55,846 bases of DNA, from positions 1-55,846 of the forward strand of contig DDUV01000020.1 of assembly GCA_002344975.1 (NCBI GenBank). The letters are read 5' to 3'. The DNA comes from Saprospiraceae bacterium UBA2329 (GTDB lineage: Bacteria > Bacteroidota > Bacteroidia > Chitinophagales > Saprospiraceae). Made by a program: the position numbers and the translations under genes. Every line of letters starts with the position of its first letter. Positions within the stretch are counted from its first letter, which is position 1. Below are positions 34,901-44,081 of the stretch, piece by piece. Below the pieces are notes generated by a model. The model was not told where the DNA came from. It searched no databases and was given only the letters and a program-made list of their open reading frames with translations.

Positions 34901-36808
34901 TTACTGCTTTTTCAATTGCCCAATCAACATCTTCAATCCCTGCACGGTAGCCGGGTTGGGCATCATGCCCTGCAACAAGGCGTGTTCAATGTGTTGTCGC
35001 AGCGTGCTGTATTGCGTAGTGGGGCGGCTGCTGAAGTGGTTATCCAACAACGCCAATAGCGAGGCGAAGTCGGCCTTATTAAGGGCTGCGTCCATTGCAT
35101 TCAGATCGGGCCGGGCGGTTTGTTCGGCAGGTGAAGTTGCCTCTTTCGCCTGTGCATGCTGATGTACTATCGTATCTCCGATATGCACATTGCCGCCGGC
35201 GGTAATCTCGCCGCTGACTATGTTTTTGCTGTGTGAGATAGTGGGGGGAACTGGTGCCGGGTTTTCTTTGGACGGTGCCGACAACTGTTGCTCCATTTTG
35301 GTTACTACTGCCTTAATTCCTTTTGCTACCTCCAACCAAGCCGTATCATTATCGGCCTTGCCGACAGGCTTTGCATCTTTGGGCAGACCCTGTAATTTGT
35401 CAAACGGCGCGCCTTCCCAATCACAATCCTTAATAAAAATAGGGATAATGCTGGCTTCTCGTTGCTCGTGGCGCTCCATGGCGCGGGCGAGTTCGTGTTT
35501 CCAAATATACTGGGATGCGATGAAATTGGCGCTGACGAGCAAGAGAATAATGTGCGCTTCTTCCAATTGATGTTTGATTTCGGCGTCCCACTCCGTACCG
35601 GGCAGGATGGCGCGGTCGTTCCACGCGGCGATCTTGTCGCTGCGTTTGAGCATCGTCAAATGGGTATCTAAGGCCTCCTTGAAGTCCTCGTCCTTGTGAG
35701 AGTAAGAGATGAATACATTGAGTTTTTGCATCAGAGTTGGGTTTTTATCAGATGGTAAGGTGGAGTCTGGTTGGGTGTACTCATTAGGTATTGTATCTTG
35801 CAGGGAAGACCGCTCCCCCAGCCACAACCCCAGGAAATAATTCCCCACCCAGTACACTCCATTTTCGCTGCGCAGAAAACCGAGTTGTTCCAGTTCGCGC
35901 AGTATGGCGCGGGTCATGTTGATATTAGGCGTACCCTTTATTTTGTCGGCACTCAAGCCCTCGTCCCAGCGGAATTGCAGTAGCACCTGTTGGTGTTCTT
36001 CATCCAACTGCTCAAAGTCAATATCAAAAAAGCTGCTCAACTGAGCATCCAAGATCAAATCTTCTTCGGGTTTCACCTCCCGGAGGGCGCCATACTGGAA
36101 CAGTGAATGACAGAGTTTTTGAATCAAAAAAGGATGCGTACCGGCATATTGAAGTATCTGTTCTATCACTTCCTCGCTGACTTTTACTTCGCCTCCTTCA
36201 TTTTTGGTTTGCCGGATCAGCGCCTTGGCGTCTTCTTTGGAGAAGCAGCCGATGACCCGCGTTTGGAAATTTCCTAAAAAGATGACTCCGTCCTGAGTTT
36301 TCTGGTACAACTGCTGCAGGCGATTGGTGCCGCTGAGGATGACGGTGAGACCATCGTGCATGTTAATCAATTCCCGGTGCAATAAAGTCAGTGTCTCTCC
36401 GGGAAGTTTCATCAGGTTTTCCGCCTCATCAATGAACAGTAAATAATGCATCCCTTGATCGTTGAAATGCCTTACCGATGCGCTCAATGCTTCTATAAAA
36501 CCTTCCGGCGCCTCGTAGCGAGGCAACTTCTTGTGGCGGCAGGCATTTTGGAGCGCCTCTAGAAAAAAACGGTGTATTTCCTCTGTATTGTTGGCGCCTT
36601 CCAGACTGAAATACACGGGAAGCACGTCCGGATTGGCGGTCATTATTCGTTCAAGGGATCGTAAATATGAGGATTTCCCAATTCTCCGATTCCCTTTTAG
36701 ATAGTAGGCGCCGGAGTCCAGGGTGCTACAATCGGCCAATAGCTCGTTTCTGTTGTAGAATCCGGAGTCTTTTCTGATGACCCCGCCATTGTTATACGGG
36801 TTTCTCAT
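34901..36808 (-). CDS. STAND NTPase-TIR protein with C-terminal EAD
   Basis: The protein has 635 residues. A STAND NTPase occupies about 1-245, with Walker A GNRRIGKSS (39-47) and Walker B LLFIDEAE (123-130), followed by a winged-helix-like region (about 265-335). A TIR domain is at 362-503 with the expected catalytic Glu E439. Then comes a glycine-rich GEITAGGNVHIGDT linker (533-546), a motif often placed before EADs, and finally an EAD (566-633). The NTPase resembles the second STAND domain of the LRR protein (same NPY...FYNR...IGKSS order). The TIR would consume NAD on activation, and the EAD would recruit the membrane adaptor or the iSTAND protein. Its start overlaps the upstream stop by 17 bases. 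Confidence 0.88.
   Translation of the reverse strand: MRNPYNNGGVIRKDSGFYNRNELLADCSTLDSGAYYLKGNRRIGKSSYLRSLERIMTANPDVLPVYFSLEGANNTEEIHRFFLEALQNACRHKKLPRYEAPEGFIEALSASVRHFNDQGMHYLLFIDEAENLMKLPGETLTLLHRELINMHDGLTVILSGTNRLQQLYQKTQDGVIFLGNFQTRVIGCFSKEDAKALIRQTKNEGGEVKVSEEVIEQILQYAGTHPFLIQKLCHSLFQYGALREVKPEEDLILDAQLSSFFDIDFEQLDEEHQQVLLQFRWDEGLSADKIKGTPNINMTRAILRELEQLGFLRSENGVYWVGNYFLGLWLGERSSLQDTIPNEYTQPDSTLPSDKNPTLMQKLNVFISYSHKDEDFKEALDTHLTMLKRSDKIAAWNDRAILPGTEWDAEIKHQLEEAHIILLLVSANFIASQYIWKHELARAMERHEQREASIIPIFIKDCDWEGAPFDKLQGLPKDAKPVGKADNDTAWLEVAKGIKAVVTKMEQQLSAPSKENPAPVPPTISHSKNIVSGEITAGGNVHIGDTIVHQHAQAKEATSPAEQTARPDLNAMDAALNKADFASLLALLDNHFSSRPTTQYSTLRQHIEHALLQGMMPNPATVQGLKMLIGQLKKQ
35309..35728 (-). 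repeat. TIR-coding segment duplicated at 27269-27694
   Basis: This is the partner copy of the TIR segment in the LRR-STAND-TIR gene. Protein differences are limited to a few positions near the end of the domain, such as KYCDWKGG there versus KDCDWEGA here. Confidence 0.85.
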
Positions 36809-39800
36809 CGGTATGGTCGTCTGTTTTATTGATGATGGCTTCCATTACATCTTCAAGGGTTATCATAGCGTCCGCTTTTTGCCCTTTCTCTTTGAGCTGA
36901 TGCTCTCGATTCAGCATGGCGGCAACGGCATCATGGCAAATTTTTTGAATTTGATAAGGTTTGCACATGCTTTCTTTCAAAATAAAATCAACAGCATCGG
37001 ACGCATACGAATAGACGCCTCTCACGGGTTCCATGATGAGTTGGCGGGCATTTTCTTCCTTCATCGCGTTGAGCTTCAGAAGCACCAATTGATTGTACCA
37101 GGGGCTGGTAATATGGTTTAGATGCCGCTTAACTTCATACCCTGCCATAACGATACCTAAACGAGCCTCTTCCTGAAACAACCTTCGAAGCTTGGAGAGG
37201 GTAATTTCGTTATAATTTTTCAATTGATCTACTTCATCCATGAGCAACACCACCCTTATTTCTCGACCTGCTGTTTGGTTCTCAAGTTCGTTCAAGACCA
37301 TAACCATATCACTCCTGAAATCAAAATAGTCATACTTACCTGTTTCGAAAGGTCGTGCTTTGCCCTGAATACTGAACAGGCTGTCGCGCAGGTGCCCCCA
37401 AAATTCATCCTCTTTAGTGGCCTGAATATTCAGATAAACCGGAAAGAATACATAGTCGGAGTCGTTTCGCTGTTCTAACTGATACTTGAGGTGGTACAAT
37501 AGCGAGGTTTTTCCTATCCTACGCTCGTCTTCGATCAGAAAATTGTTTTGGTGAAGGCTGTCTAATATCAGCCTGACAATATTTTCTCTGCCATAAAAAT
37601 TACTGTGTGAGAATATTGGTGGCCCCACTATGTAGGGAATGGTCCTTCGTTTGAATGCAGTTGTTTTCCTCTCCTGAGTATGAATTCCATATAAGCCTTG
37701 CCGGGCTAAGGTGGTCATCGCAAAGAAAAAGCTGACGGCATTGGAATCAAATGACTCTTTATCCCCAACGACATCTAAAGCGCCTATCAGCTTACCTTCT
37801 GCCCACAAGGGGCCAATCAGATGCTGCGCTCCATCATCAGTTTGAACAACCTCCGCCCTGTTTCCGCCGCGTTGTTCCCATGTAAATAATGCCTGATTTT
37901 CTTTGTCATCGTATGTGTATGGAGCGAAGGATACTTTTTCGTCGCTTTTTGCACCCTCAAGTTGCAGATACTCGCTTTCATTTAAATAACAAAATGCGCG
38001 TTGAGCTTTTAATACCTCTATCAAACGATGTAAGGCTGCTCTGATTAATAAAGTCTTATCATCATAGTCATTGATTTGTGTGGAAAACTCATTAAGCGAA
38101 CGCAAATAGCGATGTTCTTCCGATGCGTTTTGTATGCCTATGGCTGCCTGAAGCGCAAATCGCTCTAATTTGGGAATATCTTTCTCCAAATAATACCCTG
38201 GCGTTTTATGATCCAGCATCAGTAAGCCTGTGATTTGGTCTCCATATATCAGCGGCATGCAGGCCCAGGAGCGCACGTCTCGCACATCCGGGTCGTCTAT
38301 ATCCCATAATTCTTCTTGATTAGTATCGGAAAGAATGCGAATTTTTTTGGATTCCACAATCTCTAAAATTAATGGATCTTGATTAACCGGTCGGCAAAAC
38401 TTATCCCTATTCCCGGGTTGGTCATAGCCTGCATGAGCAAGCTCTTTTCTGGGCGTATCCTTACCTTCGATCAGTTGTATCGTGGCTTTGTCATAATCAA
38501 TCACCCGTTTTAATTGTTCAAGAATGCGATTGGCAATCTCCTGAAGGGGAGCCTGTTTGGCAATTTCCAATCCGGTCTGGTTCAGGGCGTCCAATTCTTC
38601 GTACAAGCGCCCATTGTAAAGCGCCAGCGCAGCCTGCGCAGCTAATTTTTCCAAGACTGCAGCGTCATCTTCCGTAAACACCCTTTTATCATGGTCGTCA
38701 AATACGCCTAAAACACCAATGACATCATTGTTGAACAAGAGAGGTACTTCTACAACGGCTGTATAAAAGTCGGCTAAGGCATCTATCTTGTTGTGAAACT
38801 CGCTGTAATTGTCAACAATACGGTATTCTTTGGTATCAATGACCTCACGCGCCAAGCCCTTTCCTTCGGGTAATTTGTCGCCTATTTTCATGTACTTTTT
38901 CTTTAACCCTTTAGAGGCAACCAAGGTCAAATCCTGGCGACTTCCATTGCTTAATAAATATACCACTCCGCCTTTTCCGTGCAACAGTCGAACCGCTTCT
39001 GCTACAATTTCTCCCAATAATGTGCGCTGATTTTTTTCTTGCATAATACGGAGTGCCGACTGATACACCCCTTCCAACACCTCGCGCTCTTTGCGCAGCG
39101 AATAAAACAGGCGGTTGCGGTGAATCACATTGGCCACCTGATGGCAAAAAATATCTATGACCTGTAATTCCTCTTTTGAAAAATGCCGGGGCGCCCTGAA
39201 ATTGAAATAGAGAACGGCCACCTCATGCGAATGTATTTTTGAGCCTTTCCGCTGATGTTCCTCCGCACGGAGTGATACGCCAATGAACGCCTGAACATTT
39301 TCTCGCTTTACAAATTTAGATTCCCGAATAAATTTTGTCGCTTCTTGATGCGCATCTGAATCCGGTTTCAACGCAGTCGGTTTGCGCAAGCCGGTTTGTA
39401 TCTCCAGTTCGCCCATGTCAGGTATGTATTCCACGATCATCGCTTCATATCGCCTTACAAAAGCTGCCATCCCGTTTTCGCGAGGTTTTTGGCTGGGTAT
39501 CTTTTGCCCGTCTTTGAGTGTTCCGCTGAACACAATGCTCTCGTCGTCGTAATAGAGTTTTTTAACAGGATCATAAGGGTAGAGCACGGTCAGGTCGGCA
39601 TGGGTCACCTGGCGGGCGAACTGAACGACCTTGTCAAGCAATGCCTTTGCATCGGACCGCCCAACGGTGAGTTGTTCGCCGGTGTTGGCCAATTCTTGTA
39701 ATATGCGGATATGTCTTTGTTCTTGTAGAGCCAGCGCGGCCTGATTGGCAAAATGTTGCACCAAATTGCCCTCCTCTTCCGTGAATCTGTTCACTTCCCT

Positions 39801-41528
39801 GCTCATCGTGCTGATGACGCCGAGTGCCTCGCCTTGCTTGCCGAGGAGTGGAACGGTCATAAAAGAATTCCAGTTGTACCCCAGCAATGCTTCTTTGTCA
39901 ACAAACCCTGGTTCGCCGCTGTAATCCCTGATATTGTCCACAATTTGAAAACGCTTCTTTTGTAGGGCTACTGCATCTATGCTGCTGCCGGGGGCTGTGG
40001 GTATTTTAATATCCTCGCCTCTGCGCTCGTGAATACTGGTTTGCCTAAGCCGCAGATAATGATCACCTTCGTTTTCTTCTGCACTCATCAGCCATAAATT
40101 GACATCTGCATCCGTCAGATCATGTACGGCATCCACCACATACTGAGCCAAACGCTCGAAGTCGGAGGTTTCGGCCGCCAATTTGCTGATGCCCTGCAGG
40201 TGATAGGCGAGTTTATCCCGTTCCATACTGACGGCCGCTATTGCTGCCAGGCTGGTGAGCAATTGCATTTCTTCTGGAAGGAAAAAATCTATATGTCGGC
40301 TCGACACCGTAAGCACGCCCAGTGTACGCTTACCTCTGCGCAAAGGAACAGCCAAGACCGATTTCTCCGTCAGCCCTTTGATATTTACCTGTACGTCCGG
40401 GCTGTAAGCATCCTCTGGTTGATCTACGTCTCTTACATACAGTGAAATCCCCTTGTCAGCTACTTTGCCGGTGATGCCGCCTTTGGTCAGGTACCTTTTC
40501 TTTTCGACTTTATCAGCGCCTGGGCCGGCAGCGGCGCCCAGTTCAATGTACTTTCCTTCAGGGTTATACCTGTATATCCAACCGTAATCCGCTCCCGTCG
40601 TAGCTAAGGCTTTTTCCAAAATGGTGTTATATATCAAAGATTCCTGAAGTGCTCCCGCCAGGTTTTGCTGGGTTTCATGTACAACTCTGGAGTATTGCTT
40701 TAATTGTCGGGCATACAATGCCTGAGCCGCCAACTTCGTATAATTCAACAAATAGACTAATTGGTGTTTTTTTCTTTGTTCATTTTTGAAATCATGTTGC
40801 TCGTTTTTGTAACAGTCAATCCAGCCGATCAGCTTACCTTGACGCATCATGGGCAGAGAGATCAGGGATACCCAGCCTCTTGCTTCAGCGGCCTTTTTAT
40901 CTATGAAGTAATCTACTTTATGAACATCCTCTATAAAAAGTGCTTTTCCTTTTTTTAGCTTGGTAATACGAGGATATTTATTTTCCCACATGATGGTTGT
41001 TGAGGCGAATTCCCGATCACATCCTGACCAACCTGTGATGCGGTAGTTGGGATAATCTTTTCTATCTAATTCCCATACCAAACAAGTGCCAAATTCGGTA
41101 ATGTCTTTCAGGCTTCCTGCTATTTCCATGGCCACCTGATCGGTTTCCGACAATTCTCTTAATATCACTATCAATTCGTTGTAATCCAGTGGTTTTTGCA
41201 TCACAGCATAAGCGCCCAATCCGTAACTTCGGATGCTGCCGCGCATATCCTCTCCGGACACAACGATCAGCGGTAGCTGGCGATAGGAAGTGAGTATTTC
41301 TCTAACCAATTGATCTCCGCTCATATCCGGCAGTACATAATCAGTAATGACCGCCGTCGGCATGTCATCTGGCGAAAGGGTATGGAGATGTGCCAACAAT
41401 TCCCGGGCATTAGAAAACGTCTGCACGTTCACACCGCGCTTGGACAAGCGCCGCTCAACGCTGTTGCGCACTTCGGGATTATCATCCGCCAGCAATACCC
41501 GTAGGAGTTTAGATTCAGCCATGATCAT
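36792..41528 (-). CDS. Receiver-multiGAF-STAND protein
   Basis: This 1578-residue protein opens with a two-component receiver domain (about 8-130) with acidic pocket D15/D16, phosphoacceptor D63 (ITDYVLPDMSG) and K112. Seven GAF-like domains follow (about 140-1290), recognisable by repeated segments such as SVLAVPL..G..LGVLTV and LTSLAAIAA. A STAND NTPase closes the protein (1294-1578) with Walker A ERRIGKTSLL (about 1335-1344) and Walker B VVLLMDEVD (about 1426-1434). The NTPase and the YIVGPPI lead-in match STAND 1 of the LRR protein. The receiver could accept phosphate from the kinase coded just upstream; the GAF array would bind small ligands or proteins. Starts at 41528 and 41522 are both possible. 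The first overlaps the kinase stop by 14 bases. Confidence 0.88.
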   Translation of the reverse strand: MIMAESKLLRVLLADDNPEVRNSVERRLSKRGVNVQTFSNARELLAHLHTLSPDDMPTAVITDYVLPDMSGDQLVREILTSYRQLPLIVVSGEDMRGSIRSYGLGAYAVMQKPLDYNELIVILRELSETDQVAMEIAGSLKDITEFGTCLVWELDRKDYPNYRITGWSGCDREFASTTIMWENKYPRITKLKKGKALFIEDVHKVDYFIDKKAAEARGWVSLISLPMMRQGKLIGWIDCYKNEQHDFKNEQRKKHQLVYLLNYTKLAAQALYARQLKQYSRVVHETQQNLAGALQESLIYNTILEKALATTGADYGWIYRYNPEGKYIELGAAAGPGADKVEKKRYLTKGGITGKVADKGISLYVRDVDQPEDAYSPDVQVNIKGLTEKSVLAVPLRRGKRTLGVLTVSSRHIDFFLPEEMQLLTSLAAIAAVSMERDKLAYHLQGISKLAAETSDFERLAQYVVDAVHDLTDADVNLWLMSAEENEGDHYLRLRQTSIHERRGEDIKIPTAPGSSIDAVALQKKRFQIVDNIRDYSGEPGFVDKEALLGYNWNSFMTVPLLGKQGEALGVISTMSREVNRFTEEEGNLVQHFANQAALALQEQRHIRILQELANTGEQLTVGRSDAKALLDKVVQFARQVTHADLTVLYPYDPVKKLYYDDESIVFSGTLKDGQKIPSQKPRENGMAAFVRRYEAMIVEYIPDMGELEIQTGLRKPTALKPDSDAHQEATKFIRESKFVKRENVQAFIGVSLRAEEHQRKGSKIHSHEVAVLYFNFRAPRHFSKEELQVIDIFCHQVANVIHRNRLFYSLRKEREVLEGVYQSALRIMQEKNQRTLLGEIVAEAVRLLHGKGGVVYLLSNGSRQDLTLVASKGLKKKYMKIGDKLPEGKGLAREVIDTKEYRIVDNYSEFHNKIDALADFYTAVVEVPLLFNNDVIGVLGVFDDHDKRVFTEDDAAVLEKLAAQAALALYNGRLYEELDALNQTGLEIAKQAPLQEIANRILEQLKRVIDYDKATIQLIEGKDTPRKELAHAGYDQPGNRDKFCRPVNQDPLILEIVESKKIRILSDTNQEELWDIDDPDVRDVRSWACMPLIYGDQITGLLMLDHKTPGYYLEKDIPKLERFALQAAIGIQNASEEHRYLRSLNEFSTQINDYDDKTLLIRAALHRLIEVLKAQRAFCYLNESEYLQLEGAKSDEKVSFAPYTYDDKENQALFTWEQRGGNRAEVVQTDDGAQHLIGPLWAEGKLIGALDVVGDKESFDSNAVSFFFAMTTLARQGLYGIHTQERKTTAFKRRTIPYIVGPPIFSHSNFYGRENIVRLILDSLHQNNFLIEDERRIGKTSLLYHLKYQLEQRNDSDYVFFPVYLNIQATKEDEFWGHLRDSLFSIQGKARPFETGKYDYFDFRSDMVMVLNELENQTAGREIRVVLLMDEVDQLKNYNEITLSKLRRLFQEEARLGIVMAGYEVKRHLNHITSPWYNQLVLLKLNAMKEENARQLIMEPVRGVYSYASDAVDFILKESMCKPYQIQKICHDAVAAMLNREHQLKEKGQKADAMITLEDVMEAIINKTDDHTDEKPV

Positions 41529-43836
41529 GGTTTAATTGAGCTGAAAAAATAATGGCAAATGCGCTACCCCAGTGTCGTCGGCTGTCCACCCACTCTAAGC
41601 GACCGTGCATGGCCTCCATCAGTTGCCGGCTGATGAATAGGCCCAGTCCATGTCCTCCGCTGCGGGTGCTGTACCCCATCTGAAAAATGCGCTCCCGTGC
41701 ATGATAGGGTATGCCGGGGCCGGCATCTGTCACCACAATACAGCAGGCGTTTTGTTGTTGAGAGGCGCAAGTGCTTATTTTAACTAAGCGATGCGCCTGT
41801 AGTTGCCGAAACTCGGATGCGCCTTTCCGTTCGTTCATCTGATCGAAACGCTCGTTTTGTTCCGCCATATTTTGTATAGCGTTGAGTACTATGTTCGTGA
41901 GTACCTGCTCCGCGTGCAGCGCAATGGCAGTTACCTGAGTTATGCTTTTTATGTCCGCTTCTAACTGAATTTGCAAGCGCGTGGCATAAGGCGTGAGCTG
42001 GGTTATTACTTTTTCAACCAGGGCATTCAGATCGGTTAGTTCCATCTCATCGTTGGCCAATCTTCCGTAAGCAGCCGTCAGGTGCTTTATTTTTACAATA
42101 TCTGGTGCAGTATTTTCTATCAGAGACCACAATTCTTCTTTTCTTCCTTCTTGTTTTAGCATCGCGCCGTCTTCCATCAACTCGAAGAGCGGGGTGAGCA
42201 TGTTGTTGAATTCGTGTAAGAAGCTGCTCATTAACTCACCACGCAGGGCCAAGTCTTGTACTGGACGGAGGCCTGCAAAAAAGCGCTCTTTTTCCAAGGT
42301 AAGGCCACAATAGGCCGCGGCAAGCCGGATGCGGGAGATGGTATTCCAGGACAGGTCGGGGCGCTTGTCCACTGCAAACAAGGCATACTCAGAAGTGCGT
42401 CCGAACATTTTCACGGGAAGACCGTAGCTGCTATGGAAGTATAAGCCTTGAAAGAAATTCTCCGAAACTGGAGGCCCGGAAGCTTCGCCGATATTGGCCA
42501 TGTAGCTTATATCGCCGTCCTCAATGACTTCGCGCACTGGACTGTAATATAGACCGTCCATGCTGCGGAGGTATATGTTTTCATTTTGAGGAGGATAAAA
42601 CGCTGCAAGCGATACTTCCTTTTGGTCGCTGTCCAATCGCAGGAGCAGGCAGTGATCGATCTGCGCCTCCATACTCAATTCGCGTAGTAATAAGGAGAGC
42701 TTAACCTGTAATGCATTTGAAGCATTAGCAGGTCGTTCGCGACCAACTTCCAGACTCGCTCCATCTTTGGTCACTTTAAAAATTCGGCCGGCGCGCAGGT
42801 CTGAAATGGATTTTAATATGGGGTTACTTGTCTCAGATTGGGGGCGCCAGTCTTTCAAGGCAAAAGGGAAACGCCTATGCGTGTCGTTTTCCAGCGATAA
42901 GAGGCGTGACTCTGAAAGAGGGTCGCTGCTCATAAATAAAACCGGCAAAGTTGGAGCGATTGCTAATATTTTCTGCGCCGCGCGGACACCGTTTTCGCCA
43001 TTAGAGAGATTGATGTCAATGATTGCCAGATCGAATTTCGATTCTTGTTGACTCACGGCATCCAATGCCTTTTTTTCGGTGTCCACCCACACGGTTTCAG
43101 CTTGCAGGCTGCGTTGGAGCAGTCCGCATACGCCTTCTCCTTCTTTCTGCTCATTGTCTATGACCAATATACGATTCAGGCGGGTCAATGGCGCCACATC
43201 AATGCGCTCCCGCATGGCCTTCACAGGGCTGCCTGACAAAAGCGACTGCGTCCGTTCATGCATCAATCTGAGGCTGCCTTCAAATGCTTGGTGCAGTTCT
43301 GCGGAGAGTTGTTCGCTGCTCATGGCTCTTTGCAGGGGTTTCAGGGCGCTCAGTTCTATACGGCGTGCGGCGCCATCCACCGATAAAATTTCCACCAAGA
43401 GTATATCGCCCAGAGACAGCACATCTTTGGGGTATTCGCCGGGCAACAAGGGCATTTCCTCTGCCCGCAATATGCCCACAATGCCGGGGCTTAATTGCAC
43501 ATAAACCGCCGAGTACCGCATGTTGATGACTTCGCCTGCGAGCATTTGTCCCTGACTGTGGTGAACGTCTTTCCACGGATCGGTTTTTTCCCGGATGCTG
43601 AGATAGGGGATGGTTTCCTTGTTTTTAGGGGGCAGTAATACGGCTTGCTCGATGCCTCCTTCCTTGAATTGAGGTATTTCGGTTTTTCTGATGCTTCTTT
43701 CCCAAGTCCATTCCCTGCGTACAATATACCCTTTTCGTTTATCAGGCAAGCTCACGACCATCCTGTTGTGACGTATGTTGAGTACCCTTACCTGCAAGAT
43801 GGGGTATCCTTGATGATTATGGGTCGTGTCGCTCAT
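41515..43836 (-). CDS. S1-S1-receiver-GAF-like histidine kinase
   Basis: The protein has 773 residues from the ATG at 43836. An in-frame ATG at 43881 lies upstream of the -7 box at 43862-43869 and cannot be transcribed from it. Domains: a first S1-like OB-fold (about 12-85); a second S1 domain (about 95-165, GQMLAGEVINMRYSAVYVQL); a receiver (about 220-310, DN at the pocket and D274 in AIIDINLSN); a GAF-like sensor (about 375-520); and a kinase core with H541 in SFLHEFNN, an N box (NIVLNAIQNM), a G1 box (DAGPGIP) and a G2 box (GGHGLGLF). It is cytoplasmic, with no membrane helix. S1 domains are usually RNA-binding, so an RNA or ribosome signal is possible. It is first in the operon. Confidence 0.85.
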   Translation of the reverse strand: MSDTTHNHQGYPILQVRVLNIRHNRMVVSLPDKRKGYIVRREWTWERSIRKTEIPQFKEGGIEQAVLLPPKNKETIPYLSIREKTDPWKDVHHSQGQMLAGEVINMRYSAVYVQLSPGIVGILRAEEMPLLPGEYPKDVLSLGDILLVEILSVDGAARRIELSALKPLQRAMSSEQLSAELHQAFEGSLRLMHERTQSLLSGSPVKAMRERIDVAPLTRLNRILVIDNEQKEGEGVCGLLQRSLQAETVWVDTEKKALDAVSQQESKFDLAIIDINLSNGENGVRAAQKILAIAPTLPVLFMSSDPLSESRLLSLENDTHRRFPFALKDWRPQSETSNPILKSISDLRAGRIFKVTKDGASLEVGRERPANASNALQVKLSLLLRELSMEAQIDHCLLLRLDSDQKEVSLAAFYPPQNENIYLRSMDGLYYSPVREVIEDGDISYMANIGEASGPPVSENFFQGLYFHSSYGLPVKMFGRTSEYALFAVDKRPDLSWNTISRIRLAAAYCGLTLEKERFFAGLRPVQDLALRGELMSSFLHEFNNMLTPLFELMEDGAMLKQEGRKEELWSLIENTAPDIVKIKHLTAAYGRLANDEMELTDLNALVEKVITQLTPYATRLQIQLEADIKSITQVTAIALHAEQVLTNIVLNAIQNMAEQNERFDQMNERKGASEFRQLQAHRLVKISTCASQQQNACCIVVTDAGPGIPYHARERIFQMGYSTRSGGHGLGLFISRQLMEAMHGRLEWVDSRRHWGSAFAIIFSAQLNHDHG

Positions 43837-43861
43837 GAAATGATACCGGCTGTTTAACGGC

Positions 43862-43869
43862 CAAATATA
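43862..43869 (-). promoter_or_regulatory. Probable -7 box of the conflict operon
   Basis: On the minus strand this reads TATATTTG, an exact TAnnTTTG match, 26 bases before the chosen start at 43836. The nearest TTG upstream (in CCTTGTTATC) is about 25 bases away, longer than the ideal spacing, so the -33 element is weak. No other promoter of this type was noticed between the eight genes. Confidence 0.5.
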
Positions 43870-43977
43870 ATCACTCCACATTACATTTTGATAACAAGGC
43901 GCCTGAAAGAAGTATTTTTTTTAAATCGGGGGATATAGCGGGGGAATTGTCTGAACAACAACCTGCCACTTTGCGGG

Positions 43978-44058
43978 GGCTAGTTGGTGAAGGGAGGCCC
44001 TTGCCTGAAGCACAGCTTGTAGTCGCCCGTCATTCACTACGCCGTAGAAACCTAAAGT
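43978..44058. repeat. Dispersed repeat, family 2, copy 1
   Basis: It begins GGCTAGTTGGTGAAGGGA and ends GTAGTCGCCCGTCATTCACTACGCCGTAGAAACCTAAAG. The segment 50600-50672 has the same start and end (GGCTAGTGAAGGGG ... GTAGTCACCCCTTCACTACGCGCAGAAACTTAAA). This copy has a weaker inverted repeat than its partner. Confidence 0.45.
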
Positions 44059-44081
44059 TAAAGGCTTCGCTACCGAGTATC

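Noticed and set aside
26852..43836. CRISPR array or restriction-modification genes as part of a defence island
   Set aside because: No regularly spaced repeats and no methylase, nuclease or Cas motifs were seen anywhere in the window.
43837..43881. Fifteen extra residues at the start of the S1-kinase
   Set aside because: The upstream ATG lies before the TATATTTG box and would not be on the transcript.
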